A stretch of 13,799 bases of DNA from Batrachochytrium dendrobatidis JAM81 (Eukaryota; Chytridiomycota; Chytridiomycetes; Rhizophydiales). A program made the position numbers and the translations under genes. The stretch is taken from positions 1 through 13,799 of the forward strand of contig NW_006281135.1 in NCBI RefSeq assembly GCF_000203795.2, read 5' to 3'. A model generated the notes under the pieces. That model was not told the origin of the DNA. It saw nothing but the letters and a program-made list of their open reading frames with translations, and ran no database searches. Positions 1-9,453 of the stretch are shown in pieces. Numbering within the stretch: the stretch's first letter is position 1; each line of letters starts with the position of its first letter.

Positions 1-17
1 GTATTATAATTAAGAAG

Positions 18-71
18 AGTAATAGTTATAATTATAGTAATAGTTATAATAATTGTAATAGTTATCATTCT
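18..71 (+). repeat. 18-bp minisatellite, three copies
   Basis: Three adjacent copies of an 18-bp unit, AGTAATAGTTATAATTAT-like, lie at 18-35, 36-53 and 54-71. The first two differ at one position and the third has diverged at its start and end (TGTAATAGTTATCATTCT). It probably arose by replication slippage in AT-rich DNA. No function is visible. Confidence 0.7.
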
Positions 72-410
72 TAATCTAGTAATTCTAATATTATATAGAT
101 AGCCTTCTAGAAGTAATAATTATAAATTAAATAATAGTAATAGCTATAGTAATCATAATTAATCTAAATAGAAGTCTAAGTGAAGGGACCTACCAAATCC
201 CCTTAGAATTATCATAGGTAAGGATAAATTAGAATATGAAAATAGTTATAGGAGAATAGAATTCACTCTTTAGTTAAGAATATTCGTGTAATCAGATCGG
301 AAGTAGACGTGGAATGAGAAGAAGACCAAAAGAGGATGGAATTTTATAATGACACTACTTTCTAAATGGATGTCTTTCTATTTTTACTTTATCCTTTATT
401 CTTAATAATA

Positions 411-458
411 TTTTTATATTTTTATATTTTTATATTTTTATATTTTTATATTTTTATT
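411..458 (+). repeat. 8-bp tandem repeat (TTTTTATA)n
   Basis: Five perfect tandem copies of TTTTTATA occupy 411-450, followed by a partial copy ending in ATT at 458. This is a simple AT microsatellite, a likely slippage hotspot and possibly length-variable between isolates. Confidence 0.85.
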
Positions 459-2645
459 TCTCTTCACCTCAAGATTTAACTTATATAATCTACGGGGAAT
501 AGTTGATAGGATGCAATACCCCAAGGGTTTGGTCCCACCTATTTCTAAACTATCATATTCTCTATTAATTATAATATACATGAATGATTGGTTAGATGTA
601 TGACAAATATACTTAGATTAATCTACGATAGACCATTATATAATTTATATACTATAATTACTTTATATATCACCAATTAGATGATGGATCACCACCCAAT
701 TGATCTTCAGATATAAATGATCTGACTCTTCATAGAATTCTATTAATTATATCATCTATTCACCTATCACATCTTACAAATATATTATTAGTACAAGTAT
801 TTAAACCAAAGATATCTTTGGATTCTAATAGATCATTAGATTATAGGATAGAAAATATTATATAATGATATATCTATAGAGGATTATGATAATCAATAAA
901 TATTTATCATTAGCTATTACATATTAGAATATTTATATTAAATTAGAATATGATTATAGTATAAGGTGAATAGTATAATATCATATATTAGTAAAGAATA
1001 AGAAGTTAGTTATTAAAGAAATGAGAAGATCGTAGTAGGTTATATAGTCCCTCAATAAATTACCTAGGTATCACAAGTAAATGACCTTAGGGATCAACCT
1101 CCTATTTAGGTTATATCTCATCATATGATAAATCAATATTAATAAATCATATGGTTACATGAATCATTAAGATAAGAAATTATTAATACTTAGACTATCA
1201 GACAAGTGATAATAATTTAATAAATATAAATATGAATCCAAAGATCTCTTCTTAATCTATGTATTTACTTTACTTAAGTAATCAATTAAGTATTTATATT
1301 ATTATATGATCTTCTAATAAGGTGTATAGTATTCTGTATTAATTAAATATAAATTTCTATTTAGTATAGAATTGAATCATTAGAATATCAAATGAATAGT
1401 TTATTAGTATATTAATATATCATATTATTTATTATAGAAATCTAATTAGTGTATACTTATTTATTAGTAAAGATGATTTAGAATATAATCATATAATGGA
1501 TTGACCTTCACCACATATCTACTTTTAAAAGTTATTATATTACCTGTCTATTTATATAAGATTATTTAAATTTTATCTCTACTATAATAATTAAGTTTAT
1601 ATCTAGTATAATTAAATTAATAAAGGTGTATATCTAATATTAAATTAATCATAGATTCTTAACCAAGTATCAATTTCTTATAGGGATATAATAATAGAAT
1701 ATGATCTTTATATGATAGACTTCTAATAGATATATAAATAAGATAAGATTAGTGTATAATGATTTATTAAATTCTAGTATATATAATTAAGATAACTATT
1801 CTATAAGATATTAGGATATAATCATATAAATATTATAACTGTAATAAAGGTATAGTCTAGAAATATAATTCTAAAGTAAGCTATTCATTGAAAAGGCAAA
1901 TCAGGATCTTCGGGATAGGCCTCTCAGCCCAATCCATTTATGGTAAATCCTTTTTTATTATTATCTCTTACCCTTCACTTACTATTAATATTTGATTAGG
2001 TATACATTTAATATAATACTGATATAGATTATTGACCTACGTGAATTAGAAAAATAGATAACATACTGGTCTATTACATTGTAAGATCTATCGATAATTG
2101 AATTATCAATAATAGAAATGTATCCCTCTTGCTACGCTTAATTAATTATCTCTTGCTAATAATTTTAATGTACTCGGATATATTATTGGTGAACTGATCC
2201 TTGATAGGAATAACTTATTTTTAATTAGTAGATTGTATGAATTTATAAATTATTGAGAAATAGTTTAATTTGCAGTATGAGCTATCAACTACCTGTACTA
2301 ACTAATCGTTATTCTCATTTTACTGATCCGGGGTACCCATTAATCGATTTGGAGTTGACAACAGACCTCTTCCACCCGGGTTGGACCTCAGAGGCTCGGG
2401 TTTTATCTAGGAGGCATTTGATATTAAGGGTCTCGGAGCCGAGGAGGGAGCTTTAATTCCGGATCTTGTCCACTGGGGTCCCCCCGGATGGCCCTAAGTC
2501 CACCCAAAGATTTGGTGAATAGGTGAATTAAAATGGACACCTAAAGAGATACCAGCCAGATCAAACCGAAAAGGCGAACGTCCTACCCAAGGGTATAACT
2601 ATTGCAAAGAATTGTGAACTGGCGAATCGTCCCTACTCCAAATTG

Positions 2646-2682
2646 CCTTCGGGTGATTGTTGTTGGGACCAAATCCCGAAGG
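2646..2682 (+). repeat. Hairpin with perfect 8-bp CCTTCGGG stem
   Basis: CCTTCGGG at 2646-2653 is exactly complementary to CCCGAAGG at 2675-2682, with a 21-nt loop. CCTTCGG is one of the commonest short motifs in this mosaic, so this is probably one GC cluster carrying its own inverted copy. Confidence 0.6.
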
Positions 2683-3010
2683 TCAACCACCTGTTTACCG
2701 GATCCAATTGAAGTGGAAAAGCCTGAAGGTCACCCACGGGGACCACTACGGATTCATCGCGATATTCCTAATTATATGTTATAAGTATAAAGAGGAGCCA
2801 CCGGTGAAGCCAGCCTAAAGTGGAGGTATCCGTGCCAAACGGGAACTCGGGCCGGACTCCCCAGAATATGGGACGATGAATTAGCCCAAAAGACCACAAC
2901 GAATTCGTTGGCCCTCAGGCCCTCTTATGATTTTCAATCCTCTATTACAATCTTGTAGATAAAATATAATTACCAGACAAAGACTCGAGTTGGAGGGTGA
3001 CACCCAATCG

Positions 3011-3104
3011 AAGGTGGGGAGATCCACGAGAAGCCACTCCGAATTGGAAGTAGAACTCCAAACCCTCCGTTGCCCAACCCAAGATGAAGGGTAAACCCCA
3101 CCTT
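3011..3104 (+). repeat. 9-bp perfect inverted repeat
   Basis: AAGGTGGGG at 3011-3019 is exactly complementary to CCCCACCTT at 3096-3104. The 76-nt interval contains further short G- and C-rich segments. The pair could form a long hairpin in single-stranded DNA or RNA. It lies inside the unrecognised minus-strand frame 2881-3213, which argues against that frame being a gene. Confidence 0.55.
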
Positions 3105-3349
3105 GGTAGAGTCGGGCTAAATATTCATGCAGTAACTTCAAACCAAAACTCGATTCATAGATGAGGAGGTGTGAGGGGGGTGATGGTGGAATTCCCCTAA
3201 GACGGGAGTCCAAAGTTAAAGGGTGGCGGACCTCACCAGGAGGGACAGAACCTCCGGGGGGACTCTAGTAGATCCCGCAGGTCAGGGGGACCCCATACAG
3301 ATACTTCAAAGATAAAGCCAAAAGGGGTCGACTAAATAAAATTGGTGGT

Positions 3350-3403
3350 GGGCCCCTCACGAATGAATAGGTAGCGAATGAGTTGAGCGCTGGACTGGGG
3401 CCC
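3350..3403 (+). repeat. 7-bp GC-only inverted repeat
   Basis: GGGCCCC at 3350-3356 pairs perfectly with GGGGCCC at 3397-3403, enclosing about 40 nt. Both arms lie in local GC clusters (GGTGGTGGGCCCCTCAC and CTGGGGCCCTCGCCC). It is a GC-cluster hairpin with no visible function. Confidence 0.5.
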
Positions 3404-4459
3404 TCGCCCATATTAAGTGTAAACACTACACCCTGATCTACAGGATTGGAATTGCTGTAGGCGAATCTCGTGGTGAGCACTCGTTGGATATCTTTAAAGT
3501 AATCTTCTGAATTACAGTCACGGTCAATTCCGTTGAGAATACCCTCGAGATCCTATTGGGGGTCCGGAACCCAATTCTAATAAATAAAATTATTTATCTT
3601 CCTTATATATAGATTTCAATGGTTGACCTTCGGGCTCGTTTAGATGTAATCGGTGGACCAAATACCTACACGGTGGCAGAGTAAAGATACGTGTGCTGGT
3701 AGGTCTAAGTCGAAATACAAAAGGAAATTAGTCAGGCAGATCCAAAAGAAATTCGTGGGAGATAGTCCGGTAGGTAAACCCCGGGTGGGTCTTATTACAG
3801 TAGTAAGCTAAGTGTCCCTCAAGGTAAAGCAAAGAATTATCTAAGAAAGTCTTGAGTTATTCAAATTTATCTAGGTACAATCGGCCCACCAGGCCCAAAG
3901 TTGGTGTGGGACCAATTTCTTCTTACTAGCCCTTACTCGGTACTTTTTACTTATAATAATCATTCATTATCTATTTCATGGAATCATGGTGGCTCCCACC
4001 CTCCTTCGGATCGGGATCTCTTTATCATTTCAGATGGGAGGGCCCTCAGGCCTTCGGATTGAGTTCCGACCAGTCCTAAAGGTCATTTATTTTCATATTA
4101 ATTAATTAGATATAATTGTCTACAGTGGAGACTCTTACGAGTACCTTATGAAGAGATTAAATAGGATAATAATCATAACCAATTAGAAATTAGCCATCAA
4201 GTCCCCCAGGAGATTCCACGGTGTACTCCTAAAAGGATCATGCCTGTCTATTATGAATACTTAAAATTAAATGTGTGTCACACCCCCAATCCAATTAATA
4301 TTTAGTAGGCGGTCCTCATATCATATAGAGATTATTACTACTTTATCTAAATCAGGTATAGAGAGAATACCCACAAATAAAGAGAAACCTAATGGAAGAC
4401 CAGGTACCCCACCACTAGACCCAAATATCTCTCGAATGTCGAATCCATGACCAGTGAGG

Positions 4460-4477
4460 GGGGGGTCGTCGCCCCCC
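4460..4477 (+). repeat. G6/C6 hairpin
   Basis: A run of eight G (4458-4465) is followed by TCGTCG and a run of six C (4472-4477). Six G (4460-4465) can pair with the six C around a TCGTCG loop, giving one of the most stable short hairpins in the window. The homopolymer runs are prone to length error in sequencing and to slippage in vivo. Confidence 0.65.
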
Positions 4478-4941
4478 ACCAATGTGGGAGTCATTTCTCC
4501 CAAAGTGACAATTCTAGTGGTAAATTCCCGGATACCAGACTCCGTCTACCTATTCGAATGTATACTAGATAAGTTGGAGGGTGGGACCCATCATATTGAC
4601 ATACGGGATGGGTGGACCTACGGATATCGCAGCTAAAGTATCGCCGTGGGCATCTCGTCCGGGGGGAAGACCGCTACGCTAGGACTTGCCAAAAGAGATA
4701 GACTATCCCAAACAGGTTTAATTGGATGGAAGGAGGTGATCCACGAACAGGATCTCTGGTTTTCATGATTGGAAACTGGGGCAAAGCCCTCTACTCAATT
4801 GGCGGCCTACGGGTGCGATTTCAATGGATTGATAGTGAAAGATTTGTAGAATTCAACCACCCCTGAGGTCAGACATAACCTTAAACTATTTCGAGAGAGG
4901 GTAAATCTTATTAATTTAAATCTAAAGATCTAAAAATAGAT

Positions 4942-4989
4942 ATTGTGAAGGACATCCGCAGATCGAGATTGTGAATGGACATCTGATTA
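4942..4989 (+). repeat. Two-copy 26-bp direct repeat
   Basis: ATTGTGAAGGACATCCGCAG at 4942-4961 recurs 26 bp later as ATTGTGAATGGACATCTGAT from 4968. The copies differ by a one-base insertion and a few substitutions or deletions. A small tandem duplication in the spacer with no function inferred. Confidence 0.55.
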
Positions 4990-5158
4990 TCTAATTTCAA
5001 GGATCTAGTCTACACCATTTCAGTAATCTGTAAACTAAATCAGGTGAATGAAATGTAGATCCCGCAAATCATAAAATTAATGAAGAGATTGTACCACCTC
5101 TAAGGTCAATCAATGGGTATGACTCTCGTAGAAATTAGGTCTTCGACCCTACCAGAGT

Positions 5159-5172
5159 GGGCGGAGCCCCAT
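5159..5172 (+). repeat. GGGCGGAGCCCCAT cluster, copy 1
   Basis: This 14-mer recurs exactly at 5921-5934. It contains a self-complementary core, GGGC-GGA-GCCC, able to form a tight hairpin with a GGA loop. The same loop appears in two GGCC hairpins downstream of the rRNA gene (12762-12774 and 12841-12853), so GGA-looped GC hairpins recur in this molecule. Confidence 0.6.
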
Positions 5173-5620
5173 ATTCTTCTATAATAAGATAAACAGAAAG
5201 TTATTAAATCGGAACGCCAACCACGGAGATCATATAATTAATTGGTGGTGAATTAAAGTAAAATCTCATTATTGTCGATTATCCTTACTCCTCAATCGAG
5301 AAAGTCAATCGCTCACCACCCTCCTTTGGGGTTTAGTCAACACTAGCTGTTCTACGAAAGGGGTAATCGTTTATTCTCTCAGATTCTAAACCTTTCTTAA
5401 TTTCTAATACACGGTATTCCATCAAGATGTCCAGAAGATGAAATAAGAAGTGGCGAGCAATTGCTTTATCAAAAATCTAATCGACTGATAAGATCCAAGG
5501 CGAAGAATAGCTAAAGTTAAAATTAATGGGTGGTTCTCTACTGAATTTATAAAATGACTCTAAGAAATGGGGAGCTGATATTGGTTTAACACTGTTAGCC
5601 AAAAGACAAATGTGGCTCAC

Positions 5621-5667
5621 CACCCCCCTTTGGGATCCTGATCTTCACACCTTCGGGATGGGGGGTG
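5621..5667 (+). repeat. 8-bp CACCCCCC/GGGGGGTG hairpin
   Basis: CACCCCCC at 5621-5628 is exactly complementary to GGGGGGTG at 5660-5667, with a 31-nt interval that itself carries TTTGGGATCC and CCTTCGGGAT. This is a strong GC-cluster stem. The left arm is also part of the repeated CTCACCACCC motif. Confidence 0.6.
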
Positions 5668-5854
5668 TCTGCCTCATCTTCTAAATTCCGCAGTCCTTTT
5701 CTGGTAGACTATTCACTCTGCAGGGCAAATTAGAAGTGACCTCTGGGATTCGCCTACGGCATAATCGTATACCTATTTGGAATTGAATCGTTGGAAACAA
5801 CGTATAGAGTGATCCACCTCATGGATTTCGATCGCCCAGCACCTTCCATTGGGT

Positions 5855-5904
5855 CCACCAATCCCACGGGTTTGAGTCTGAGACAGATAATTCTACTCGC
5901 ACAC
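5855..5904 (+). repeat. About 50-bp dispersed repeat, copy 1
   Basis: This element begins CCACCAATCCCACGGG and ends CTACTCGCACAC. It matches 6014-6062, where both end blocks are identical while the interior (about 22 nt) differs strongly. Conserved ends with a variable, nearly length-conserved middle suggest a folded or mobile unit, or selection on the ends. It is not recognised as a tRNA: no acceptor stem or anticodon arm could be fitted. Confidence 0.65.
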
Positions 5905-5919
5905 CTGGTCAAATTAGGG

Positions 5920-5932
5920 GGGGCGGAGCCCC
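5920..5932 (+). repeat. GGGGC-GGA-GCCCC hairpin
   Basis: A perfect 5-bp all-GC stem (5920-5924 with 5928-5932) closes a GGA loop. It sits inside copy 2 of the 14-mer GGGCGGAGCCCCAT and follows a run of seven G. Confidence 0.6.
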
Positions 5933-6013
5933 ATTTAATGATATGACCAATTTATTGTTGGAGACTATGTATTCTTTAGCTAAAGCAGGTCCATCCAGTA
6001 CAATGGATAGAGG

Positions 6014-6062
6014 CCACCAATCCCACGGGCTTTATATAGTTAGAGTATTCCTACTCGCACAC
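6014..6062 (+). repeat. About 50-bp dispersed repeat, copy 2
   Basis: Second copy of the element at 5855-5904, starting 159 bp after it. The CCACCAATCCCACGGG and CTACTCGCACAC ends are exact and the middle has diverged. A possible third, weaker trace is ACTCGCGCACC near 6504. Confidence 0.65.
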
Positions 6063-6678
6063 TCAACCCTACGATAGCTGGGGCTCATGATCCCCTCACA
6101 CCACTTCCGGATACGCTTCACAGAAGACCCCCATTCACTGTTCTGAGGGCCTGATGGCCATTTCGCCTAATCCTAATTCAGTAGGTCCAGTGTGGACACT
6201 CTCACGGGATGAGTTACATGGCTTGGGTTCGGGGATTGTGTGGGCTCCGCGATAGACCTACGGGAGACTCAACACGACCTAATCTATGTAGGGACACTCA
6301 TCCTATTATGGTAATGGGTACCCACCACTTAATTTGGGATTGATTTTAACTTTATGTCTCTGACGATTGAAAATATCCTCTTAACCTTCAGGTCTATGGG
6401 CCAGATGTCCCTTTGATATTACGCCAAGGATCCGGTTAATTGGGGTTACCCCCTAGAATCCAAGTCGACACGGTCTTTACCAGTGAGTGGGGGCGGTTTG
6501 AAACTCGCGCACCTATCCCAGAGGTCTTGAGTTGTGGTATGGATGCCATTTCATATTATCTTAGTTAACCATTTCATTGCCCTTGGTGTCCGAAGGTCAG
6601 GGTGAAGCCATGATAGACTAAACAATTGTTATGAATTCCCTCAAGAACCTAAATAATCAGGTAACATATCGTACTATC

Positions 6679-6697
6679 TGGAGAGCGCAGCTCTCCA
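6679..6697 (+). repeat. 8-bp hairpin TGGAGAGC/GCTCTCCA
   Basis: TGGAGAGC (6679-6686) pairs perfectly with GCTCTCCA (6690-6697) around a GCA loop. This is one of the tightest short hairpins in the spacer. No U-run follows, so it does not look like a bacterial-type terminator. Confidence 0.65.
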
Positions 6698-6985
6698 TAT
6701 CTCCCTCAATGTATACCTTCAATTTAGAACCTTTCGGAACCTGATTCAGGGTTTCACTTCCTAAATTTCGGCTTAAGCAATACCCGTATATCCTAATCTA
6801 TCTCTTCTATTTAATTCAATCTAATTCATCTCCTTACTAATTGGAGGTGTAGGGATTTATAAAATGACCTTTGGGATACATAGGATCACCTACTATACAC
6901 TTGTCGTATTCGGTCTTATTGATACCCTTTTAGTAATAGCCCTTCAGGTATAATTATTACCTCCTTGAAAAAGGTTCGGGGTCCC

Positions 6986-7078
6986 ACCCAAACCAAAATT
7001 AAAGAGATTGCAAGATTAGAGACCTTTGGGTCTTCGACTCAGACTAAAATCAATGGTGGGTACACTTTTGGTTGGGGT
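6986..7078 (+). repeat. 13-bp inverted repeat with one mismatch
   Basis: ACCCAAACCAAAA at 6986-6998 pairs with TTTTGGTTGGGGT at 7066-7078 with a single mismatch, enclosing 67 nt. The interval contains a smaller AGACC-TTT-GGGTCT hairpin around 7019-7032, so a branched fold is possible. Confidence 0.5.
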
Positions 7079-7313
7079 ACCTACCAGTAAATTCATTGGT
7101 AATTGCGCAACTGATCATCGGAAATAAATCGCTAGGGTTGAGCTCGCTACCGCGACACCACAAGTTTAGGTTTATTTTCTTTGCTGAAGGCCAATCCGTA
7201 GATCGCCTCTCCTTCACTTAATCTTTTATTATATACTGATATCTCTTTACCTCGGAATTTAATATTAACTCTTACTTGGTTAACTGAATAGCAATATATA
7301 ATCACTTAATATA

Positions 7314-7331
7314 ACCCGCAGGGAGGCGGGT
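7314..7331 (+). repeat. ACCCGC/GCGGGT hairpin
   Basis: ACCCGC (7314-7319) pairs perfectly with GCGGGT (7326-7331) around AGGGAG. It stands alone in an AT-rich patch, a clear single GC cluster. Confidence 0.6.
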
Positions 7332-7675
7332 CGCTACCACCCATAAGCTATTCTACACCGACTATTTAGAGGTAGGATTTATTATTAACTAAGAGCTAGG
7401 GACTTACTAGCCCGAGCAGGTGAATGAGCACGACAGGGAGTGAAGAGATTCTGACTGACCTTTGAGGAAAACCTAAAGGTTTCGAGGGGCGACTTCCGGT
7501 ATTTGATTCAGGGGGACAAAATAGGCTATGACCTTTGGGCATCGACTTCTTTCGAGATTCTAAATTGAATCCAGAATGTCATGATAAACGGAATGCTCTA
7601 TTCGATACAACTAATAATTAAATTTATCTCTTGGAGGGTGGATCCCCCCCCAAAGATAGATATACTTAAGGGCTA

Positions 7676-7698
7676 ATCCTTTAGCCTTTAGAAAGGAT
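7676..7698 (+). repeat. ATCCTTT/AAAGGAT hairpin
   Basis: ATCCTTT (7676-7682) pairs perfectly with AAAGGAT (7692-7698) across a 9-nt loop. Little else can be said; it is a spacer palindrome. Confidence 0.45.
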
Positions 7699-7990
7699 CA
7701 GTACCTGTGGGATAAAATGGAAATTATGACCTCTAAGAATGGTTGTGAAACCTTCGGTGATGATTAGACCAGACCAAATCAGATGGTGGTGGGCCAGGAC
7801 GAAGATCATGGGGTAAGTGTTTATACACAACATACACCCTTCAACGATGGGGTGATACCCGTGGGTCAATGGATCTCCTGACTTATAATAAGCATCCCCT
7901 AAGAAGTAACTGAATGTATAATAATTTGCTTGCTAGCTTGAAATGAAAGGGTGTAGCCCCGAGGGGTGGGCCTTCGGGCACTCCAGCACA

Positions 7991-8335
7991 TGCCGTAGGC
8001 GATTCAGGGAGGACCTCCACCTTGAGGGATTGGGTACTCGGTTTTTGGAATCGGCTACCTAAACTCATAAGGGATATGAATCCTTGTATCTACTAGATGG
8101 CCCTCAGGCCTCCATCCATGCCATAGGTGATTCGAGAGGGGCTCAATACCTCTTTAATGGGTGGCCTAAGGCCTTCAGGTATTTACCGGTGGGGAGACCT
8201 CAACCTTGAGGGGTGTATACTCCCTATACCTGGGTGGATCCCGCAGGTCAAGAATTAGTAGGCGATTCGGGAAGGGCTCACAATCTCTTGAGTGGGTGGC
8301 CTAAGGCCTTCAGGTATTCACTGGAGGGAGGCCGC
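7991..8335 (+). repeat. Inverted duplication, left arm
   Basis: Read 5' to 3', this segment is collinear with the reverse complement of 11885-12191. Shared blocks in order are TGCCGTAGGnGA (from 7991), GGGTACTCG (about 8032) with AATCGGCT (about 8049), ATTCGAGAGGGGCT (about 8130), GGTATTTACCGG (about 8178), TATACTCC (about 8215), GGTGGATCC (about 8223), GGGCTCA (about 8274) and GTGGGTGGCCTAAGGCCTTC (about 8293). The arm itself contains two internal copies of a unit of about 137 bp: 8120-8190 and 8257-8325 both run from TAGGnGATTCG through GGGCTCA and GGCCTAAGGCC to TTCAGGTATT. Frames are broken between copies, so this is not a coding duplication. Confidence 0.7.
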
Positions 8336-8354
8336 CTCCCGCCACCCGGGGTGG
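8326..8354 (+). repeat. Twin GC hairpins
   Basis: GGGAGG (8326-8331) pairs with CCTCCC (8335-8340) over a CCG loop. Immediately after, CCACC (8342-8346) pairs with GGTGG (8350-8354) over CGG. Two adjacent hairpins recall the double-hairpin elements described in some fungal mitochondrial genomes, but I cannot confirm family membership by eye. Confidence 0.55.
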
Positions 8355-8538
8355 ACAATTAATTACAGGGTATCGGCATTTACCTTGAGGGGTTTGGTTG
8401 CCCATTACTAGGTATTGGATCTATTTACTTAACTATGGTTTCTTCAGGATGAGCATTTACCTTTAGGTACTAGATCCCGCAGGAGGGTGGTGAGCCGTAG
8501 GCGATTCGGAGGGGCATCTACCTTGAGCGTCTTGGCCT

Positions 8539-8583
8539 CCCTAAATTCAATTTAGATAATTAACCGTTCGGAATCGGTCCCCC
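8539..8583 (+). repeat. 45-bp repeat, copy 1
   Basis: CCTAAATTCAATTTAGATAA leads into ACCGTTCGGAATCGG and a run of C. It matches 8757-8800 over its whole length with a few substitutions. AAATTnAATTT is itself palindromic in this copy. Confidence 0.65.
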
Positions 8584-8756
8584 CAATACTTTCGTGGATC
8601 CCGCAGGGAGGTGGGGCATCTACCTGGAGGGTCTCGGCTTATCTACCTCTTAGAGGATAAGGATTTCTTCATAAGTGTCACCTTAACTCCTTGGTGGATG
8701 ATCATCAGGCCACCAGGCCGCGTAGCTCATTGCCATAGGCGATTTGGATGGGTATT

Positions 8757-8800
8757 CCTAAATTGAATTAAGATAATGGACCGTTCGGAATCGGCACCCC
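8757..8800 (+). repeat. 45-bp repeat, copy 2
   Basis: Second copy of the block at 8539-8583, starting 218 bp after it. CCTAAATTGAATTAAGATAA is followed by ACCGTTCGGAATCGG and CACCCC. Confidence 0.65.
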
Positions 8801-9004
8801 AAGCTCAAGGAGATTAATGAACCACCAGGGAGGTCCCTCCATCTTGATGGGTTTGGTTACCCATTACCTGATATTTGATTATCTTGTTCTACGGGATGGC
8901 CCGAAGGCCTTCATCCCGCGAAGCTCATGCCGTAGGTGCTTCGATAACGTAACCCGAAGGTCTGGTGGTCACCCCCTCGTACCGAGCGATTGGAAATGCC
9001 AACC

Positions 9005-9032
9005 ATTGCTACGCCACTGCAGGCGAATGAAT
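9005..9032 (+). repeat. 28-bp repeat, copy 1
   Basis: This block, with core ACGCCACTGCAGGCGAATGA, matches 9426-9453 at 27 of 28 positions; the sixth base is T here and C there. It is the best-conserved short repeat left of rns, which suggests recent duplication or conservation. CCTGCAGTGG-type complementarity is present within it. Confidence 0.8.
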
Positions 9033-9425
9033 ATTGATTGGTAGGTCTCAAATAAACCATCGATCTCCTGATGATGGATTTACGGGTAATCGCCTGATTT
9101 GGGATGATCACCACCCTGATTCTTCGATAAACTTTAAGTCTGGCTTACCGTATTGCCATAAAGTCCGTGTGCTCACCCGACTGCGACGGGGAAGTGATAC
9201 TATTTATACTTCAACTTAAGGATCTTGGGAAGACCACCCCAATGGGGGGCGTCACGACTTGGGTATCTTTCTCGTAATGAATTCTAATTCTAGGATCTAC
9301 TTAGCTAATTGATCACGAATATTATTTATTAATCTCTTCTTTAGGAGGAGTTTACTTCCTTTATCCGCATAGGGGTATTCAGGGTGGAGTATGAATTCTT
9401 TTCATTTCAGTACCAAGCTCCGCCT

Positions 9426-9453
9426 ATTGCCACGCCACTGCAGGCGAATGAAT
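9426..9453 (+). repeat. 28-bp repeat, copy 2
   Basis: Second copy of the 9005-9032 block, 421 bp downstream, differing at one base. Both are followed shortly by AT-rich DNA and then by a GCCGTAGG motif (about 9475 here). Confidence 0.8.

Larger units (their letters stand above)
1..2245. other. AT-rich gene-free spacer
   Basis: This stretch consists mostly of A and T, with TAA and TAG frequent in every frame. I see no open frame of useful length, and reading TGA as Trp would not rescue one. I recognise no rRNA, tRNA or intron core. A few GC-richer islets interrupt it, near 490-542 (ACGGGGAAT ... GGTTTGGTCCCACC), 1035-1110 (ATGACCTTAGGGATC) and 1890-1935 (ATCTTCGGGAT, GGCCTCTCAGCCC). The last two resemble the GC clusters further right (ATGACCTTTGGGATC and CTTCGGG motifs), so they look like isolated or decayed members of those families. 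The composition changes near 2250-2300, where the GC-cluster mosaic starts. Likely an organellar intergenic spacer. Confidence 0.7.
2246..4720. other. GC-cluster mosaic spacer, left part
   Basis: Gene-free stretch in which GC-rich patches alternate with AT-rich patches. The patches reuse a few motifs on either strand: GGCCCTCAGGCC at 2910-2921 and 4041-4052, GATCCCGCAGGTC near 3272, GTAGGCGAATC near 3456, TTGACCTTCGGG near 3622, and GGTGGTGGGCCCC near 3343. Several strong inverted repeats are listed separately. Short open frames (for example 2253-2456, 2602-2784 and the minus-strand frame 2881-3213) contain no recognisable domain, and the last two contain the hairpins. They look like chance frames in DNA of moderate GC content. 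I see no tRNA, rRNA or intron core. Confidence 0.6.
4721..7985. other. GC-cluster mosaic spacer, middle part
   Basis: Gene-free continuation of the mosaic. Recurrent motifs include CTCACCACCCnCCTTTGGG (near 5312 and 5615), GGGCGGAGCCCCAT (5159-5172 and 5921-5934), ATGACCTTTGGG (near 6865 and 7528) and GATTCGCCTACGGC (near 5746, the reverse complement of the GCCGTAGGCGAATC family). Between clusters the DNA returns to AT-rich spacer, as at 6780-6840 and 7215-7310. I recognise no protein domain, tRNA or rRNA. The frame at 7681-7869 (minus strand) is short and unrecognised. Confidence 0.6.

Noticed and set aside
292..305. CAGATCGGAAG, resembling the start of an Illumina adapter
   Set aside because: The match stops at AGATCGGAAG; the following bases are TAGAC rather than the adapter, and the surrounding sequence continues normally.
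2881..3213. 110-codon minus-strand open frame, the longest in the mosaic
   Set aside because: No recognisable domain, composition typical of GC-cluster DNA, and it contains a perfect 9-bp inverted repeat; a chance frame is the simpler explanation.
3761..3770. AGATAGTCC, resembling the group I intron S motif
   Set aside because: No accompanying P, Q or R elements or plausible P7 pairing could be found nearby.
6679..6697. Intrinsic terminator
   Set aside because: The hairpin is strong but has no U-run and no gene ends nearby.
8817..9219. Three overlapping short open frames on both strands
   Set aside because: They overlap one another, span repeat units including the 28-bp repeat, and show no domain.
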